This document shows positions 1-9,269 of a stretch of DNA of 64,000 nucleotides, in pieces. The translations under genes were made by a program, and so were the position numbers. The DNA is taken from contig CADCEF010000001.1 in the NCBI GenBank assembly GCA_902800365.1, positions 62,001 to 126,000 of the forward strand. The letters run 5' to 3'. Source of the DNA: an uncultured Prevotella sp. GTDB lineage: Bacteria; Bacteroidota; Bacteroidia; Bacteroidales; Bacteroidaceae. Numbering within the stretch: position 1 is the stretch's first letter; every line of letters starts with the position of its first letter. The notes beneath the pieces were generated by a model. That model worked only from the letters and a program-made list of their open reading frames with translations. It was not told the origin of the DNA and did no database searches.

Positions 1-44
1 AACTCTATCATTCATTAGCAATTTTTTCGTATTTTTGCACCATT

Positions 45-1556
45 ATGAAGATATTTACGAGCGCACAAGTCCATGAATTGGACAAATACACTATAGACAA
101 CGAGCCCATTAAATCTATTGATTTGATGGAGCGAGCCGCAAAAGCATTGACACAAGCAATAACAGACAATTGGAACTTCAACACACCTGTTATTATTTTT
201 GCCGGTCCCGGCAATAATGGCGGCGATGCATTGGCTGTGGCAAGAATGCTGATAGAGAAGGACTACGAAGTAACAGTATACTTGTTTAACATAACCGGAC
301 ATCTGTCGGAAGACTGCCTTGCCAACAAGAAGCGCCTGATTGAAAAGCGTTCGAGGGCACTGATTGAGGTTATGCAGGAGTTTGAGCCACCACAGCTGGA
401 AGAAGGAACATTGGTGGTTGACGGTTTGTTTGGCTCTGGTCTGAACAAGCCTCTGGCTGGCGGATTCGCCTCGTTAGTAAAGTATATTAATGCATCACGA
501 GCACAGGTAGTCAGCATCGACGTTCCGTCTGGACTTATGACAGAGGACAATACATATAATGTAAAGGCCAACATCATACGTGCAGATATGACTCTGACAC
601 TCCAACTGCCAAAATTATCTTTCCTGTTTCCAGAGAATCAACAGTTTATTGGTAAGCTCAAGATTCTGGACATACGCCTGAGCAAGCAAGGAATTGACAA
701 AATAGATGCCAACTACACATTACTCGAAGAGAACGACGTTCGTCCTCACATACTTAAGCGCGATCCATTTGCCCACAAAGGCAAAATGGGTAACGCATTG
801 ATTATAGCAGGAAGTTACGGAATGTGTGGAGCTTCAGTCCTTGCCACCCAAGCATGTTTACGTGTTGGAGCAGGAAAGGTTACAGCACATACACCAAAAC
901 GCAACAGTACAATACTACAGATAAGCGTACCCGAGGCTATCATTCAGTTCGACAGAGAAGAAACAACATTCTCGGAGGCTGTAGACACAGAGGATTTCAA
1001 CGCTTTGGGCATAGGACCTGGACTTGGAACCAGCGAACAAACAGCGATTGCCATCATAGCCCAGCTGCGCAGAACACAATGCCCTATCGTTGTAGATGCT
1101 GATGCTATCAACATCTTAGCGAATCATCGTGCATGGTTGCAACAACTTCCAAAGGGAATCATCATGACTCCACATCCCAAGGAGTTCGACAGACTGGAAG
1201 GTCCCTCTAACGACAGTTTCGAACGCTTGATGAAAGCCCGCGATCTGGCAGAACGTATTCATGGATACATTCTGCTCAAAGGTCATCACAGTTCACTCTG
1301 TCTGCCTGACGGACACATCATCTTCAACTCTACAGGTAATGCCGGTATGGCCACAGCAGGTAGTGGCGACGTACTGACAGGTATCATTACAGGCCTGCTG
1401 GCTCGCGGATACAATCAGGAAAACGCATGTATTGTAGGCATGTATCTACACGGAATGGCTGGCGACATCGCTGCACGCGAATTAGGAGAAGAGAGTGTGA
1501 TAGCAAGCGACATTATCAAGAATCTGCCTTACGCATTTAAACGACTTAATGAATGA
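45..1556 (+). CDS. nnrDE: Bifunctional NAD(P)H-hydrate epimerase / ADP-dependent dehydratase
   Basis: Repairs hydrated NADH and NADPH. The N-terminal YjeF half (about residues 1-215) epimerises R- and S-NAD(P)HX and shows the FAGPGNNGGDALAVAR loop. The C-terminal ribokinase-like half (about 230-503) is the dehydratase, with a GIGPGLGTS segment and the anion-hole motif NAGMATAGSGDVLTG. The length of 503 residues fits the fused bacterial form. The ATG at 45 gives the standard family N-terminus, and a TATTTTTG -7-like element ends only 7 nt upstream, so the mRNA may be nearly leaderless. The next gene overlaps by 4 bp (ATGA), which indicates an operon. The identification is secure. Confidence 0.95.
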   Translation: MKIFTSAQVHELDKYTIDNEPIKSIDLMERAAKALTQAITDNWNFNTPVIIFAGPGNNGGDALAVARMLIEKDYEVTVYLFNITGHLSEDCLANKKRLIEKRSRALIEVMQEFEPPQLEEGTLVVDGLFGSGLNKPLAGGFASLVKYINASRAQVVSIDVPSGLMTEDNTYNVKANIIRADMTLTLQLPKLSFLFPENQQFIGKLKILDIRLSKQGIDKIDANYTLLEENDVRPHILKRDPFAHKGKMGNALIIAGSYGMCGASVLATQACLRVGAGKVTAHTPKRNSTILQISVPEAIIQFDREETTFSEAVDTEDFNALGIGPGLGTSEQTAIAIIAQLRRTQCPIVVDADAINILANHRAWLQQLPKGIIMTPHPKEFDRLEGPSNDSFERLMKARDLAERIHGYILLKGHHSSLCLPDGHIIFNSTGNAGMATAGSGDVLTGIITGLLARGYNQENACIVGMYLHGMAGDIAARELGEESVIASDIIKNLPYAFKRLNE

Positions 1557-2632
1557 GTAGAAAATTAGCTTTATTTATAGCCTTGGCATTAGGTGCAACT
1601 GGTTCATTGGCTCAGACCGTTATAAGCAACTACAAGCCAGGAGTAACCAGCGAGGGAGCAGTGTATTATCTGCCCAAAACCGCAATACGTGTAACACTTC
1701 AGATAGAAAAAACAACATACACCCCAGGAGAGTTCTGTAAGTATTCAGAAAAATACCTGCGAATAAAGGATGTAGCTTCTGCTCCATCTACCAAATATCG
1801 TTTGATATCAGTACAGCAGGAGCCTTTTGCCGTTGCTGACACATCAAAATGTTATGCGGTAAAGTATGATGCCAAGACCTCTGCTTGTAATGTCAGACTA
1901 TCTGATGAAGGTATCCTGTTGGCTATAAACCAGAATATCAAGCAACAGGCACAACAAAAAATAACTAACGCCCCCAAAGTTAAGCCTGCTAGCAAGTCGC
2001 CAAAGTCATATCTTAGCGAAGAGATTCTCTCTGCCGGTAGCACATCAAAGATGGCAGAACTTACTGCTCAGGAGATTTATGAGATTCGCGAGAGTCGTAG
2101 CATGCTGGCCAAAGGACAGGCCGACTTTATGCCAAAGGACGGCGAACAGCTCAAACTGATGCTACAGGAACTCGGGACTCAGGATGAGGCGCTTACAAGC
2201 CTCTTCACTGGTGTAACAACAAGCGACACCACCACGCATACTATAACCTATCTAGTAAATAAGCCTGTAAAGCGTGATGTATTGTTCCGTTTTTCTTCAG
2301 ACTTCGGACTTGTAGACAGCGATGACCTTTCGGGTACACCTTATTATATATATATAGAAGACCTAAAAACAGTAGCAGAGCCTGCACCTGTTGATCCGAA
2401 GAAAAAAGTAAAACCACAACAATCAGGCATCTACGTAAATATTCCAGGCAAGATGCGCTCAACAATCTTCGACTCTAAAGCTCAGATTGTAGCAAACGAG
2501 TTTCCTGCCCCACAATTTGGAAATGTAGAGCTGCTGAGTGGAGCTTTATTCAACAAGCGTTATACCAGCAAACTACTGCTCAACCCACTTACAGGAGCGG
2601 TTGAGAAACTGGAAGCAGAGCAACCAAGATAA
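1553..2632 (+). CDS. DUF4831 family exported protein
   Basis: A 359-residue protein with a signal peptide (about residues 1-20, ending SLAQ). The N-terminal region, with its YYLPKTAIRVTLQIEKTTYTPG-type segment, is typical of the Bacteroidales DUF4831 family, whose function is unknown. It is probably a periplasmic or outer-membrane-associated beta-rich protein. A Lys/Pro-rich linker (KKKVKP) lies near residue 285. The start overlaps nnrDE by 4 bp, so the two are co-transcribed. Its stop TAA abuts the stop of the convergent M28 gene (TAATTA) with no hairpin between them. The family assignment is good. No biochemical role can be given. Confidence 0.85.
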   Translation: MSRKLALFIALALGATGSLAQTVISNYKPGVTSEGAVYYLPKTAIRVTLQIEKTTYTPGEFCKYSEKYLRIKDVASAPSTKYRLISVQQEPFAVADTSKCYAVKYDAKTSACNVRLSDEGILLAINQNIKQQAQQKITNAPKVKPASKSPKSYLSEEILSAGSTSKMAELTAQEIYEIRESRSMLAKGQADFMPKDGEQLKLMLQELGTQDEALTSLFTGVTTSDTTTHTITYLVNKPVKRDVLFRFSSDFGLVDSDDLSGTPYYIYIEDLKTVAEPAPVDPKKKVKPQQSGIYVNIPGKMRSTIFDSKAQIVANEFPAPQFGNVELLSGALFNKRYTSKLLLNPLTGAVEKLEAEQPR

Positions 2633-3622
2633 TTACTTTTCAGAGAAGATTACCTGAATAAGAGTCTGCCCTACAGCTTGTAGGGTATTCTTATCGATAT
2701 GATCCATATCATCATTTATGGTATGCCATGTAGGACCAAAGCTACTTTGTTCGCAGTTTGGATAATATGGAATAATATCGATAGTAGGAATCTTTGCCTT
2801 AGTATTCACTGGCACATGGTCATCGGTAACACCTGTTCCAAGCTGCGTGGGGAACATACTTCCATAGCCAACAACCTGAGCTGCGCGCCAAACCTTATCT
2901 ACAATGCTACTGGCATGCTGTACAGAAAAAGGCTCTTTATAGAACTGAGCGCCTTGCCCACCTACCATATCAAGCAGGATTCCAAAACGGGCCTTATATC
3001 CTTTCTTATGCAGGTTGGCCGACCAATACTGTGCACCAAGTGCCCAAGAATCGCCATCATAATCAGCATCACTCCACTGAGGCACACCCCAGTCTTCGGC
3101 ATCGAAACAGATAAAGTCAACTCCCATCTGCAGAGTATCTTTCGATAGCAGTCTGGCAACCTCAAGCATAACAGCCACGCCCGATGCTCCATCGTTAGCA
3201 GCCAGCACAGGTGTTTTATGATTTGCTTCATCAGGATCATTATCTGCCCAAGGACGACTGTCCCAATGTGCACAAAGTAATATGCGATCTGTGAGATCAG
3301 GACGATAGCTTGCAATAATATTGGTGCTTTTGAGCGATGTGCCATCGTAACCCTTAAGCACAGCCTTCTGAGGAATTACATCCATTCCAAATCCCTTGAA
3401 CTTAGAGATAATCCACTGCTCGCAGTCATCATGAGCCTTACTGTTCATAGTACGTGGTCCGAAATCACATTGATCCTTACAGTACTGATAAGCACTATCT
3501 GCACAGAACACAGGACCAACAGGCTGCATTGAAGCAGACTCGTCAGTAGTCTGCTTACGAAGATTTCCACAACTTACTACAAAAAGTGAAAGGGCTAAGG
3601 CCGCTAAGATATTCTTGTTCAT
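2633..3622 (-). CDS. M28 family zinc peptidase lipoprotein (glutaminyl-cyclase-like)
   Basis: A 329-residue lipoprotein (lipobox VVSC near residue 18). The M28 fold shows its zinc ligands in order: the His/Asp segment CAHWDSRPWAD (near 118-128), NDGASGVAVMLE (near 143), DAEDWG (near 176) and TDDHVPVN (near 269). The family includes aminopeptidases and bacterial glutaminyl-peptide cyclotransferases. This length and the WDSRPWAD segment resemble the latter, but the reaction cannot be decided from sequence alone. It lies 2 bp downstream of the C26-M19 gene and is probably the last gene of a peptide-degradation operon led by the Lrp-type regulator. Confidence 0.85.
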   Translation of the reverse strand: MNKNILAALALSLFVVSCGNLRKQTTDESASMQPVGPVFCADSAYQYCKDQCDFGPRTMNSKAHDDCEQWIISKFKGFGMDVIPQKAVLKGYDGTSLKSTNIIASYRPDLTDRILLCAHWDSRPWADNDPDEANHKTPVLAANDGASGVAVMLEVARLLSKDTLQMGVDFICFDAEDWGVPQWSDADYDGDSWALGAQYWSANLHKKGYKARFGILLDMVGGQGAQFYKEPFSVQHASSIVDKVWRAAQVVGYGSMFPTQLGTGVTDDHVPVNTKAKIPTIDIIPYYPNCEQSSFGPTWHTINDDMDHIDKNTLQAVGQTLIQVIFSEK

Positions 3623-3624
3623 TT

Positions 3625-5340
3625 TTAAATTCTAACCTTTTGGCATTCTTCCATTACTCGCAAGAAGTTACCTCCCCAGATTTTCTGGATATCTTGCTCG
3701 CTGAATCTGCGAGCCAGCAATCTGCGAGTAAAATTAATTAGTTCAGATGAATTGGCCAGACCTCTAACACCGCCATCGCCATCAAAATCCGTTCCAAGAC
3801 CTACATGGTCTATACCCATCACGCCTATTGCATGCTCAAGATGGGCAATAACATCATTTATGGTTGCCTCGCCTTCTTTTCGAAGGAATCCGTTATAGAT
3901 AGTGGTCTGAGCCACACCACCCTTCTTTGCAAGAGCACGCATTTGATCGTCGGTTAAATTACGCTGATGATCACAGAGTGCGCGTGCTGAAGAATGGCTA
4001 CATACGATAGGCACATTGCTTATTTCCAATGCCTGATAGAAACTTTCCTCACCTGCATGGCTCATATCTACCAGCACTCCAAGACGATTCATCTCCTTGA
4101 TTACCTTCTCGCCAAACTCACTCACTCCGTGATGAGTGTGCTGAGTTTTCGAAGCAGAATCACAAACATCATTATCGCCATTATGACAAAGAGTCATGTA
4201 AACAATTCCTCTATCAACAAAGTGCTTAATATTCTCAAGTTTACCATCGATCGCAATCGAATTTTCGATACCCAGCATTATGCTCTTCAGCCCCATATGC
4301 TTGTTCATCCACAAGTCACGAGGAGTGCTGGCAATACGGATATAATCGCTATTCTGACTTACAATCACCTCAATCTGGTCGAAAATACTGTCAGCGTAAG
4401 CCTTAGGATTATCGGTGGGTTGAGGCAGATAAGCCACCATAATAGTCGCATCCTGACGACCTTCGGTCATCTTATGAAGGTCGACCAGTATCTTTCTGTC
4501 ACGATGGTCAAAGTGTATTCCTTGAGGGAAGAACATCGGAGTATCACAATGGGTATCGAGAGTCAATACTCTGTCGTGGGTTCTGTGAGCCTCACGATAG
4601 CTCTTAGCCTCACCTACGAGCCATTGGAACAAAGGAAGTCCTTCTTCCATACACTCCGGATGCCACTGAACGCCGAGTATAGACTTAAACTCAGTGCTCT
4701 CCATTGCCTCTACTATTCCATCAGCCGATTTTGCAACAATTCTGAATTTGTCGCCAGTCTCAGCCACTGCCTGATGATGGAATGAGTTAACCATCAGTTT
4801 TTCTTCCTTATATATATTAAATAAGGTAGAATCTTGTTCAATTGTTACACTATGAGTTGCCTCCGAACGATCAGCATCCTGCGAATGCTTTATAGTTGCC
4901 ACATCGCTTATATCCTGACTAACCTTACCTCCGAACGCACTTGCTAACGTCTGAATTCCCCTACAGATACCCAACATAGGTATCTGACGATTATATGCCA
5001 GACGAGCTATCAACAGCTCAGGAAGATCACGTTCCTGATTGATACCATGAAGTTTGGGCGATGGTTCTTCACCAGTCCAAAGAGGATTGATATCAGCTCC
5101 ACCGCTCAATATCAGAGCATCAATATGCTCTAATGTATTAATGATAACATGCTTATCAGCCACAGGCGGAATCACAACAGGCACTCCACCCGCCTCGACT
5201 ACCGACTGATAATAGCCACGGCCCAACTTACAGGTAAGATCTTCGTAGTTACCAGTTATTCCAATAACAGGACGTTTTTCTGCTTCTGGATAGTGAGAAT
5301 AAACGTCGTTCAGATACGACTTGAGGTCAAATCTGCTCAT
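3625..5340 (-). CDS. Fusion of peptidase C26 (gamma-glutamyl hydrolase) and M19 membrane-dipeptidase-like domains
   Basis: A 571-residue protein without a signal peptide, so probably cytosolic. Residues about 20-245 form a class I glutamine amidotransferase-like C26 domain of the PuuD type: the nucleophile Cys126 lies in LGICRGIQ and the His227/Glu229 pair in QWHPE. Residues about 255-571 form an M19 dipeptidase: zinc site DTHCD (His264, Asp266) and a C-terminal LGTDFDGDGG segment. Both catalytic centres look intact. C26 enzymes cleave gamma-glutamyl amides and M19 enzymes cleave dipeptides including Cys-Gly, so stepwise degradation of gamma-glutamyl peptides such as glutathione is plausible (inference). 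The start overlaps the regulator gene by 4 bp. Confidence 0.9.
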   Translation of the reverse strand: MSRFDLKSYLNDVYSHYPEAEKRPVIGITGNYEDLTCKLGRGYYQSVVEAGGVPVVIPPVADKHVIINTLEHIDALILSGGADINPLWTGEEPSPKLHGINQERDLPELLIARLAYNRQIPMLGICRGIQTLASAFGGKVSQDISDVATIKHSQDADRSEATHSVTIEQDSTLFNIYKEEKLMVNSFHHQAVAETGDKFRIVAKSADGIVEAMESTEFKSILGVQWHPECMEEGLPLFQWLVGEAKSYREAHRTHDRVLTLDTHCDTPMFFPQGIHFDHRDRKILVDLHKMTEGRQDATIMVAYLPQPTDNPKAYADSIFDQIEVIVSQNSDYIRIASTPRDLWMNKHMGLKSIMLGIENSIAIDGKLENIKHFVDRGIVYMTLCHNGDNDVCDSASKTQHTHHGVSEFGEKVIKEMNRLGVLVDMSHAGEESFYQALEISNVPIVCSHSSARALCDHQRNLTDDQMRALAKKGGVAQTTIYNGFLRKEGEATINDVIAHLEHAIGVMGIDHVGLGTDFDGDGGVRGLANSSELINFTRRLLARRFSEQDIQKIWGGNFLRVMEECQKVRI

Positions 5341-5816
5341 GGTTTCTTTTCTTCTTCGTCGAGCACGATGGGTATCTCACGCTTCAGGCTCTGCTCCAAC
5401 GAGATCAGAGTCTCTGTGGCAACAACTCCAGGAGTTCCCTGCAGTTTGCCATTCAGCAACTCCATCAGCTGCTCATTATCCCTGGCATAGAGTTTTACCA
5501 ACATCGTATACGGACCAGTGGTGAAGTGACATTCTACCACCTCGGGGATGTGCTTCAAGCGCTCTACCACCTCCTTGTACATCGAACCTCTCTCAAGGTT
5601 GATACCTACATAGGTACAAGTAGAATAACCTAAGCTCTTAGGATTTACATCGAAACCGCTACCGGTTATCACATCGGCATCGATAAGATGCTGAACACGC
5701 TGATGAATCGCAGCACGCGACACATTACACTCTGCGGCTACATCCTTGAAAGGGATACGCGCATTTTTGGAAAGAATACTAAGAATCTTCTTGTCCAGAA
5801 AATCAATTTTCTCCAT
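5337..5816 (-). CDS. Lrp/AsnC family transcriptional regulator
   Basis: A 159-residue regulator with the standard layout. An N-terminal winged helix-turn-helix (about residues 5-60; IPFKDVAAECNVSRAAIHQRVQ) is followed by a RAM/AsnC ligand-binding domain (about 70-150; GPYTMLVKLYARD). A charged EEEKK tail is present. Such proteins usually sense amino acids. Its translationally coupled downstream partner is the C26-M19 peptidase, so an amino acid or peptide effector and control of this operon are likely (inference). A terminator separates it from the upstream FKBP genes. Confidence 0.92.
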   Translation of the reverse strand: MEKIDFLDKKILSILSKNARIPFKDVAAECNVSRAAIHQRVQHLIDADVITGSGFDVNPKSLGYSTCTYVGINLERGSMYKEVVERLKHIPEVVECHFTTGPYTMLVKLYARDNEQLMELLNGKLQGTPGVVATETLISLEQSLKREIPIVLDEEEKKP

Positions 5817-5898
5817 TAAGTTTCCTTTTCGTTACATTTTGTTAGCAAAAGTAAGCATTTTTATTGAATAACGCAATTTTTTTGGAGAAAAAATTAAA

Positions 5899-5925
5899 AA
5901 AGTGTGCCACTTTTGTGACACACTT
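5899..5925 (-). terminator. Intrinsic terminator after the FKBP cluster
   Basis: On the minus strand, AAGTGTG and CACACTT arms close a hairpin that is followed by TTTTTTAATTTTTT. It lies directly after the stop of the last FKBP gene and before the Lrp-type gene. Confidence 0.75.
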
Positions 5926-5927
5926 GC

Positions 5928-6887
5928 TTATTTCTTGGCTTTTTTCTGTGTTTTTGTATTTTTTTCGATTGCTGGTTTATCACTTACGATTCCAACCAAC
6001 TCGATATCAAAAACCAGAGTGCTGTATGGTTTTATCTGACCAGCATCACGACTTCCGTAAGCTATATCATAAGGAATATACACCTGCCATTTAGAACCTA
6101 CAGGCATCATTGTGAGTGCCTCAGTCCAACCCTTGATAACATCAGTTGGGCGGAACTCAGCAGGCTCGTCGCCATGATTCTTTGATGCATCGAATACGGT
6201 TCCATCAATCAGACGTCCCTCATAATGTACCTTAACCTTGTCGTTAAGACTAGGAACAGCACCGGTTCCCTGCTTCAGCACCTTATACTGCAGTCCGCTT
6301 GGAAGAACAATTACACCATCCTTCTTTGCATTCTCCTTCAGGAACTCCTCGCCAGCCTTACGGTTTGCACCATAAAGTTTCTCATCACGCTCGGCTCTTG
6401 CTGCATCAACCTTGTTTCTTACCAAAGCATCGGCAGCAGCAGTCTTAAAGAATGTAGTATCATTAAGAAGTGCATCTGCAAATCCCTTGAAGAACAAATT
6501 AGCCGAGATAGAGTCAGAGCTGTCCTTGAATTCACCCATCAGCTGTGGCAGCATACGCTCCTTGAGCTGCTGGGCGATTGAAGTACCCATAATATAGGCC
6601 TTAACCTTAGGATCGTTAACATCCTTAGCTACGGTCTCTTTGAAACCACAAATGAAGTCGGCCATATAAGCGGTATCAACCTTCTGCTGAAGCAGATACT
6701 CAACCAGACCTTGTGTTGCCGACATACCAGCAGCATAGCTCACAGAGTCAGAGCTATTATTCAAGCTAATAGTCTCTACTACCGGAGCCTGCTCCACAAC
6801 TACAACCTTCTTTTTCTTGGCTGCATCAACTGTAGACAAAGATGCACCCGCCACAAGGGCGAGTGCAATTATCAGATTCTTTTTCAT
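5928..6887 (-). CDS. FKBP-type peptidyl-prolyl isomerase, exported (FkpA-like)
   Basis: A 319-residue isomerase with a signal peptide (about residues 1-22). A helical FKBP_N dimerisation domain (about 40-190) precedes the FKBP catalytic domain (about 205-300), which shows VKVHYEGRLIDGTVFDAS and AYGSRDAG. The tail is Lys-rich (NTKTQKKAKK). It acts as a periplasmic or envelope folding catalyst and chaperone. It is the third of three tandem paralogues, one base after the preceding gene, which points to one operon formed by duplication. Confidence 0.92.
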   Translation of the reverse strand: MKKNLIIALALVAGASLSTVDAAKKKKVVVVEQAPVVETISLNNSSDSVSYAAGMSATQGLVEYLLQQKVDTAYMADFICGFKETVAKDVNDPKVKAYIMGTSIAQQLKERMLPQLMGEFKDSSDSISANLFFKGFADALLNDTTFFKTAAADALVRNKVDAARAERDEKLYGANRKAGEEFLKENAKKDGVIVLPSGLQYKVLKQGTGAVPSLNDKVKVHYEGRLIDGTVFDASKNHGDEPAEFRPTDVIKGWTEALTMMPVGSKWQVYIPYDIAYGSRDAGQIKPYSTLVFDIELVGIVSDKPAIEKNTKTQKKAKK

Positions 6888-7769
6888 TTACTTTCTCTTA
6901 GGATTAACCTCGATCAGTTCAATCTTGAAGATCAGAGCTGAGAAAGGATCGATTTTACTCTGGGCACGCTCACCATAAGCCAGCTCCTGAGGAATGTAAA
7001 CCTCCCAAACAGAACCAGCAGGCATGTGAGTAAGAGCCTCGGTCCAACCCTTGATAACCTGGTTGGCACGGAACATAGCAGGCTCACCACGCTTGTAAGA
7101 GCTATCGAAGATTGTATCGTTGATAAGACGACCCTCATAGTTTACCTTTACCAGTGAGGTGTCAGCAGGAATAGCACCTGTGCCCTCCTTGATAACCTTG
7201 TACTGAACGCCGCTAGGCAGAGTCTTTACGCCATCCTTCTTAGCGTTGGCAGCAAGGAACTTCTCACCAGCCTCCTTGTTAGGACCATAGGTCTTAACCA
7301 GCTCCTTAGCCTTGATTGACTGAATCAGGCGCTGAGCAACCTCCTGAGCAGAGTCAACAGTCATCAGACCCTTCTTACCAGTAGTACCACTGATGAATCC
7401 AGCGAGGAAGTTCTTAAGTGAGATAGTCTTTGTAGAATCATCACCGAATACCTCGTGGTTGATACCCTTAACCATACGGTTAGCAATCTGCTGACCAATC
7501 TGGATACCTGCATAGTAAGCAGCCTTCTTCTTGTTGTCACCAGCATTAGCACCCTCGTTCAAACCTTTGATAAACTCAGCCATGTAAGCGGTGTCTACAT
7601 CAAGACTACCTACGAGATACTCTTTCAGACCCTGAGTCTGAGCCATACCAATGGCGTAACTCATGGTGTCAACGTCGGTTTTCAGATTGGCTTTTGGACC
7701 CTGATTGCCACATGCTGTGAAACCAGCAGCAGCGATAGCCAGAACGGCTACAATTGAAATCTTTTTCAT
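6888..7769 (-). CDS. FKBP-type peptidyl-prolyl isomerase lipoprotein
   Basis: A 293-residue paralogue of its downstream neighbour. The lipobox FTAC (Cys near residue 20) predicts a lipoprotein. An FKBP_N helical domain is followed by a C-terminal FKBP domain with VKVNYEGRLINDTIFDSS and ELAYGERAQ. It sits between the other two FKBP genes (0 and 16 bp gaps). It probably helps fold exported proteins. The family call is secure, while the client proteins are unknown. Confidence 0.92.
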   Translation of the reverse strand: MKKISIVAVLAIAAAGFTACGNQGPKANLKTDVDTMSYAIGMAQTQGLKEYLVGSLDVDTAYMAEFIKGLNEGANAGDNKKKAAYYAGIQIGQQIANRMVKGINHEVFGDDSTKTISLKNFLAGFISGTTGKKGLMTVDSAQEVAQRLIQSIKAKELVKTYGPNKEAGEKFLAANAKKDGVKTLPSGVQYKVIKEGTGAIPADTSLVKVNYEGRLINDTIFDSSYKRGEPAMFRANQVIKGWTEALTHMPAGSVWEVYIPQELAYGERAQSKIDPFSALIFKIELIEVNPKRK

Positions 7770-7785
7770 TGTTTTCTGTTATTTT

Positions 7786-8391
7786 TTAAACTACTTGTAT
7801 TAACTCTACATCGAAGATCAGAGCAGCGAATGGAGGAATAGATGCACCTGCACCACCCTCGCCATAAGCCAGGCGGTAAGGGATAAAGAAACGATACTTA
7901 GCACCCTCCTGCATCAGCTGCAGTCCCTCGGTCCAACCAGCGATAACCTGCTGGAGTGGGAATGTAGCGGGCTCGCCACGCTGATATGAGCTATCGAATA
8001 CTGTGCCGTCGATAAGTGTACCCTCGTAGTGGCACATAACGGTATCCTTGGCTGATGGCTTCTTACCGTTACCCTCTTTCAGCACCTGATACTGCAGTCC
8101 GCTAGGCAGTGTAACTACCTCGGCCTTCTTACCGTTCTCAGCAAGGAACTTCTCGCCTGCTTCCTTATGTGCCTTTCCTTTCTCGGCACGCTCAGCCTGG
8201 AGCTTCTGCTCCTGCTTCTGGAAATATTCCTGTACAATTGTCTGAGCCTCACGGTGTGAAACCTTCAGCTCGTTACCTTTCAAAACATCGGTGATGGCCT
8301 GAGCAAAATCCTCGGCGCTGATATTGTCAGCACCCATCTGAGCCAGCTGCTGGCCGATGCCCAAACCTAAAGCATAACTTAACTTATCCAT
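7786..8391 (-). CDS. FKBP-type peptidyl-prolyl isomerase, no signal peptide
   Basis: A 201-residue protein with the same FKBP_N plus FKBP layout (VMCHYEGTLIDGTVFDSS, AYGEGGAG) but no signal peptide: it starts MDKLSYALGLGIGQQ. It is therefore the likely cytosolic member of the trio. First gene of the FKBP operon. A minus-strand -7 element (TACCTTTG, plus-strand 8433-8440) lies about 40 bp upstream. Confidence 0.92.
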   Translation of the reverse strand: MDKLSYALGLGIGQQLAQMGADNISAEDFAQAITDVLKGNELKVSHREAQTIVQEYFQKQEQKLQAERAEKGKAHKEAGEKFLAENGKKAEVVTLPSGLQYQVLKEGNGKKPSAKDTVMCHYEGTLIDGTVFDSSYQRGEPATFPLQQVIAGWTEGLQLMQEGAKYRFFIPYRLAYGEGGAGASIPPFAALIFDVELIQVV

Positions 8392-8432
8392 TCTCTATTT
8401 ATTAATAATGTGTAATCTTATAAAATCGGGCG

Positions 8433-8440
8433 CAAAGGTA
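8433..8440 (-). promoter_or_regulatory. -7 element (TACCTTTG) of the FKBP operon
   Basis: Matches the Bacteroidetes TAnnTTTG consensus on the minus strand, about 42 bp before the first FKBP start codon. No clear TTTG -33 partner was found. Confidence 0.6.
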
Positions 8441-8490
8441 CAATATTTTTTAGACATAAGTACATAAGAACATATATTTTTTTTGTTTCT

Positions 8491-8522
8491 TTTGTTCTTT
8501 TGACTAAAAAATCGTATATTTG
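8491..8522 (+). promoter_or_regulatory. Promoter of the sirtuin gene
   Basis: TTTG (8491-8494), a 20-nt spacer and TATATTTG (8515-8522) make a full Bacteroidetes-type promoter. It shows that the in-frame codons before 8547 are upstream sequence rather than coding. Confidence 0.75.
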
Positions 8523-8546
8523 CACATCATTAACACGTATTTGCTT

Positions 8547-9239
8547 ATGAAAAAGATTGTTGTACTTACTGGTGCAGGCATGTCGGTAGAGAGCGGACTG
8601 AAGACTTTCCGCGATGCCGATGGTCTTTGGGAGAATTATCCCGTGCAGAAAGTTGCTACTCACGAAGGGTGGCTGGCCGACCCAACGTTAGTTACAAACT
8701 TCTATAATATGCTCCGCAAGAAGTGCTGGGGAGTAAAGCCCAACGAGGGACACAAGTTGGTGGCCGAACTCGAGAAAAACTACGACGTTACGGTTGTAAC
8801 CCAGAATGTTGACAACCTGCACGAGATGGCTGGTTCTTCAAAAGTTATCCACCTTCATGGCGAACTGATGAAGGTTTGTTCAAGTCGCGATGTTGATGAC
8901 CCACGCTATCATATTCAGCTCACACCAGAGAACTGTGAGATAGAGCCAGGCACAAAAGCTGGCGATGGTTCTCTGCTTCGTCCGTTTATAGTATTCTTCG
9001 GCGAGGCTGTTCCTAACATCTCGATAGCTGCCGAAGAAGTACAAGAGGCTGATATTCTGATAATTATCGGAACCTCGTTGGTGGTATATCCTGCCGCTGG
9101 ACTGCTGCATTACGCACGCCCAGACGTACCTGTATATCTCATCGACCCTAACCCAATTAATGTTGGAGGCCGCGTAACACAAATCCAAAAAGGTGCCAGC
9201 GATGGAATGAAAGAACTCATGACCATCCTGAATAAATAA
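8547..9239 (+). CDS. cobB: NAD-dependent protein deacylase (sirtuin, CobB-like)
   Basis: Removes acyl groups from lysine using NAD+. The 230-residue protein begins MKKIVVLTGAGMSVESG, whose GAGMS/ES loop is the NAD-binding signature. TQNVDNLHE and HLHGEL (catalytic His) follow, then a GTSLVVYPAAG segment. The usual four zinc cysteines are reduced: only one Cys is visible in the zinc-ribbon region, so structural zinc binding may be lost, as in some short bacterial sirtuins. The start at 8547 was chosen because a promoter occupies the upstream in-frame codons. A terminator follows directly. Confidence 0.92.
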   Translation: MKKIVVLTGAGMSVESGLKTFRDADGLWENYPVQKVATHEGWLADPTLVTNFYNMLRKKCWGVKPNEGHKLVAELEKNYDVTVVTQNVDNLHEMAGSSKVIHLHGELMKVCSSRDVDDPRYHIQLTPENCEIEPGTKAGDGSLLRPFIVFFGEAVPNISIAAEEVQEADILIIIGTSLVVYPAAGLLHYARPDVPVYLIDPNPINVGGRVTQIQKGASDGMKELMTILNK

Positions 9240-9240
9240 C

Positions 9241-9269
9241 AAATCCCGCCAATTGGCGGGATTTATTTT
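9241..9269 (+). terminator. Terminator between cobB and ispG (bidirectional)
   Basis: AAATCCCGCC / GGCGGGATTT is a perfect stem with an AATT loop, followed by ATTTTTT. It serves two convergent genes. Confidence 0.85.

Noticed and set aside
3994-4785. A 263-codon plus-strand ORF opposite the C26-M19 gene
   Set aside because: Shadow of a strongly conserved two-domain enzyme.
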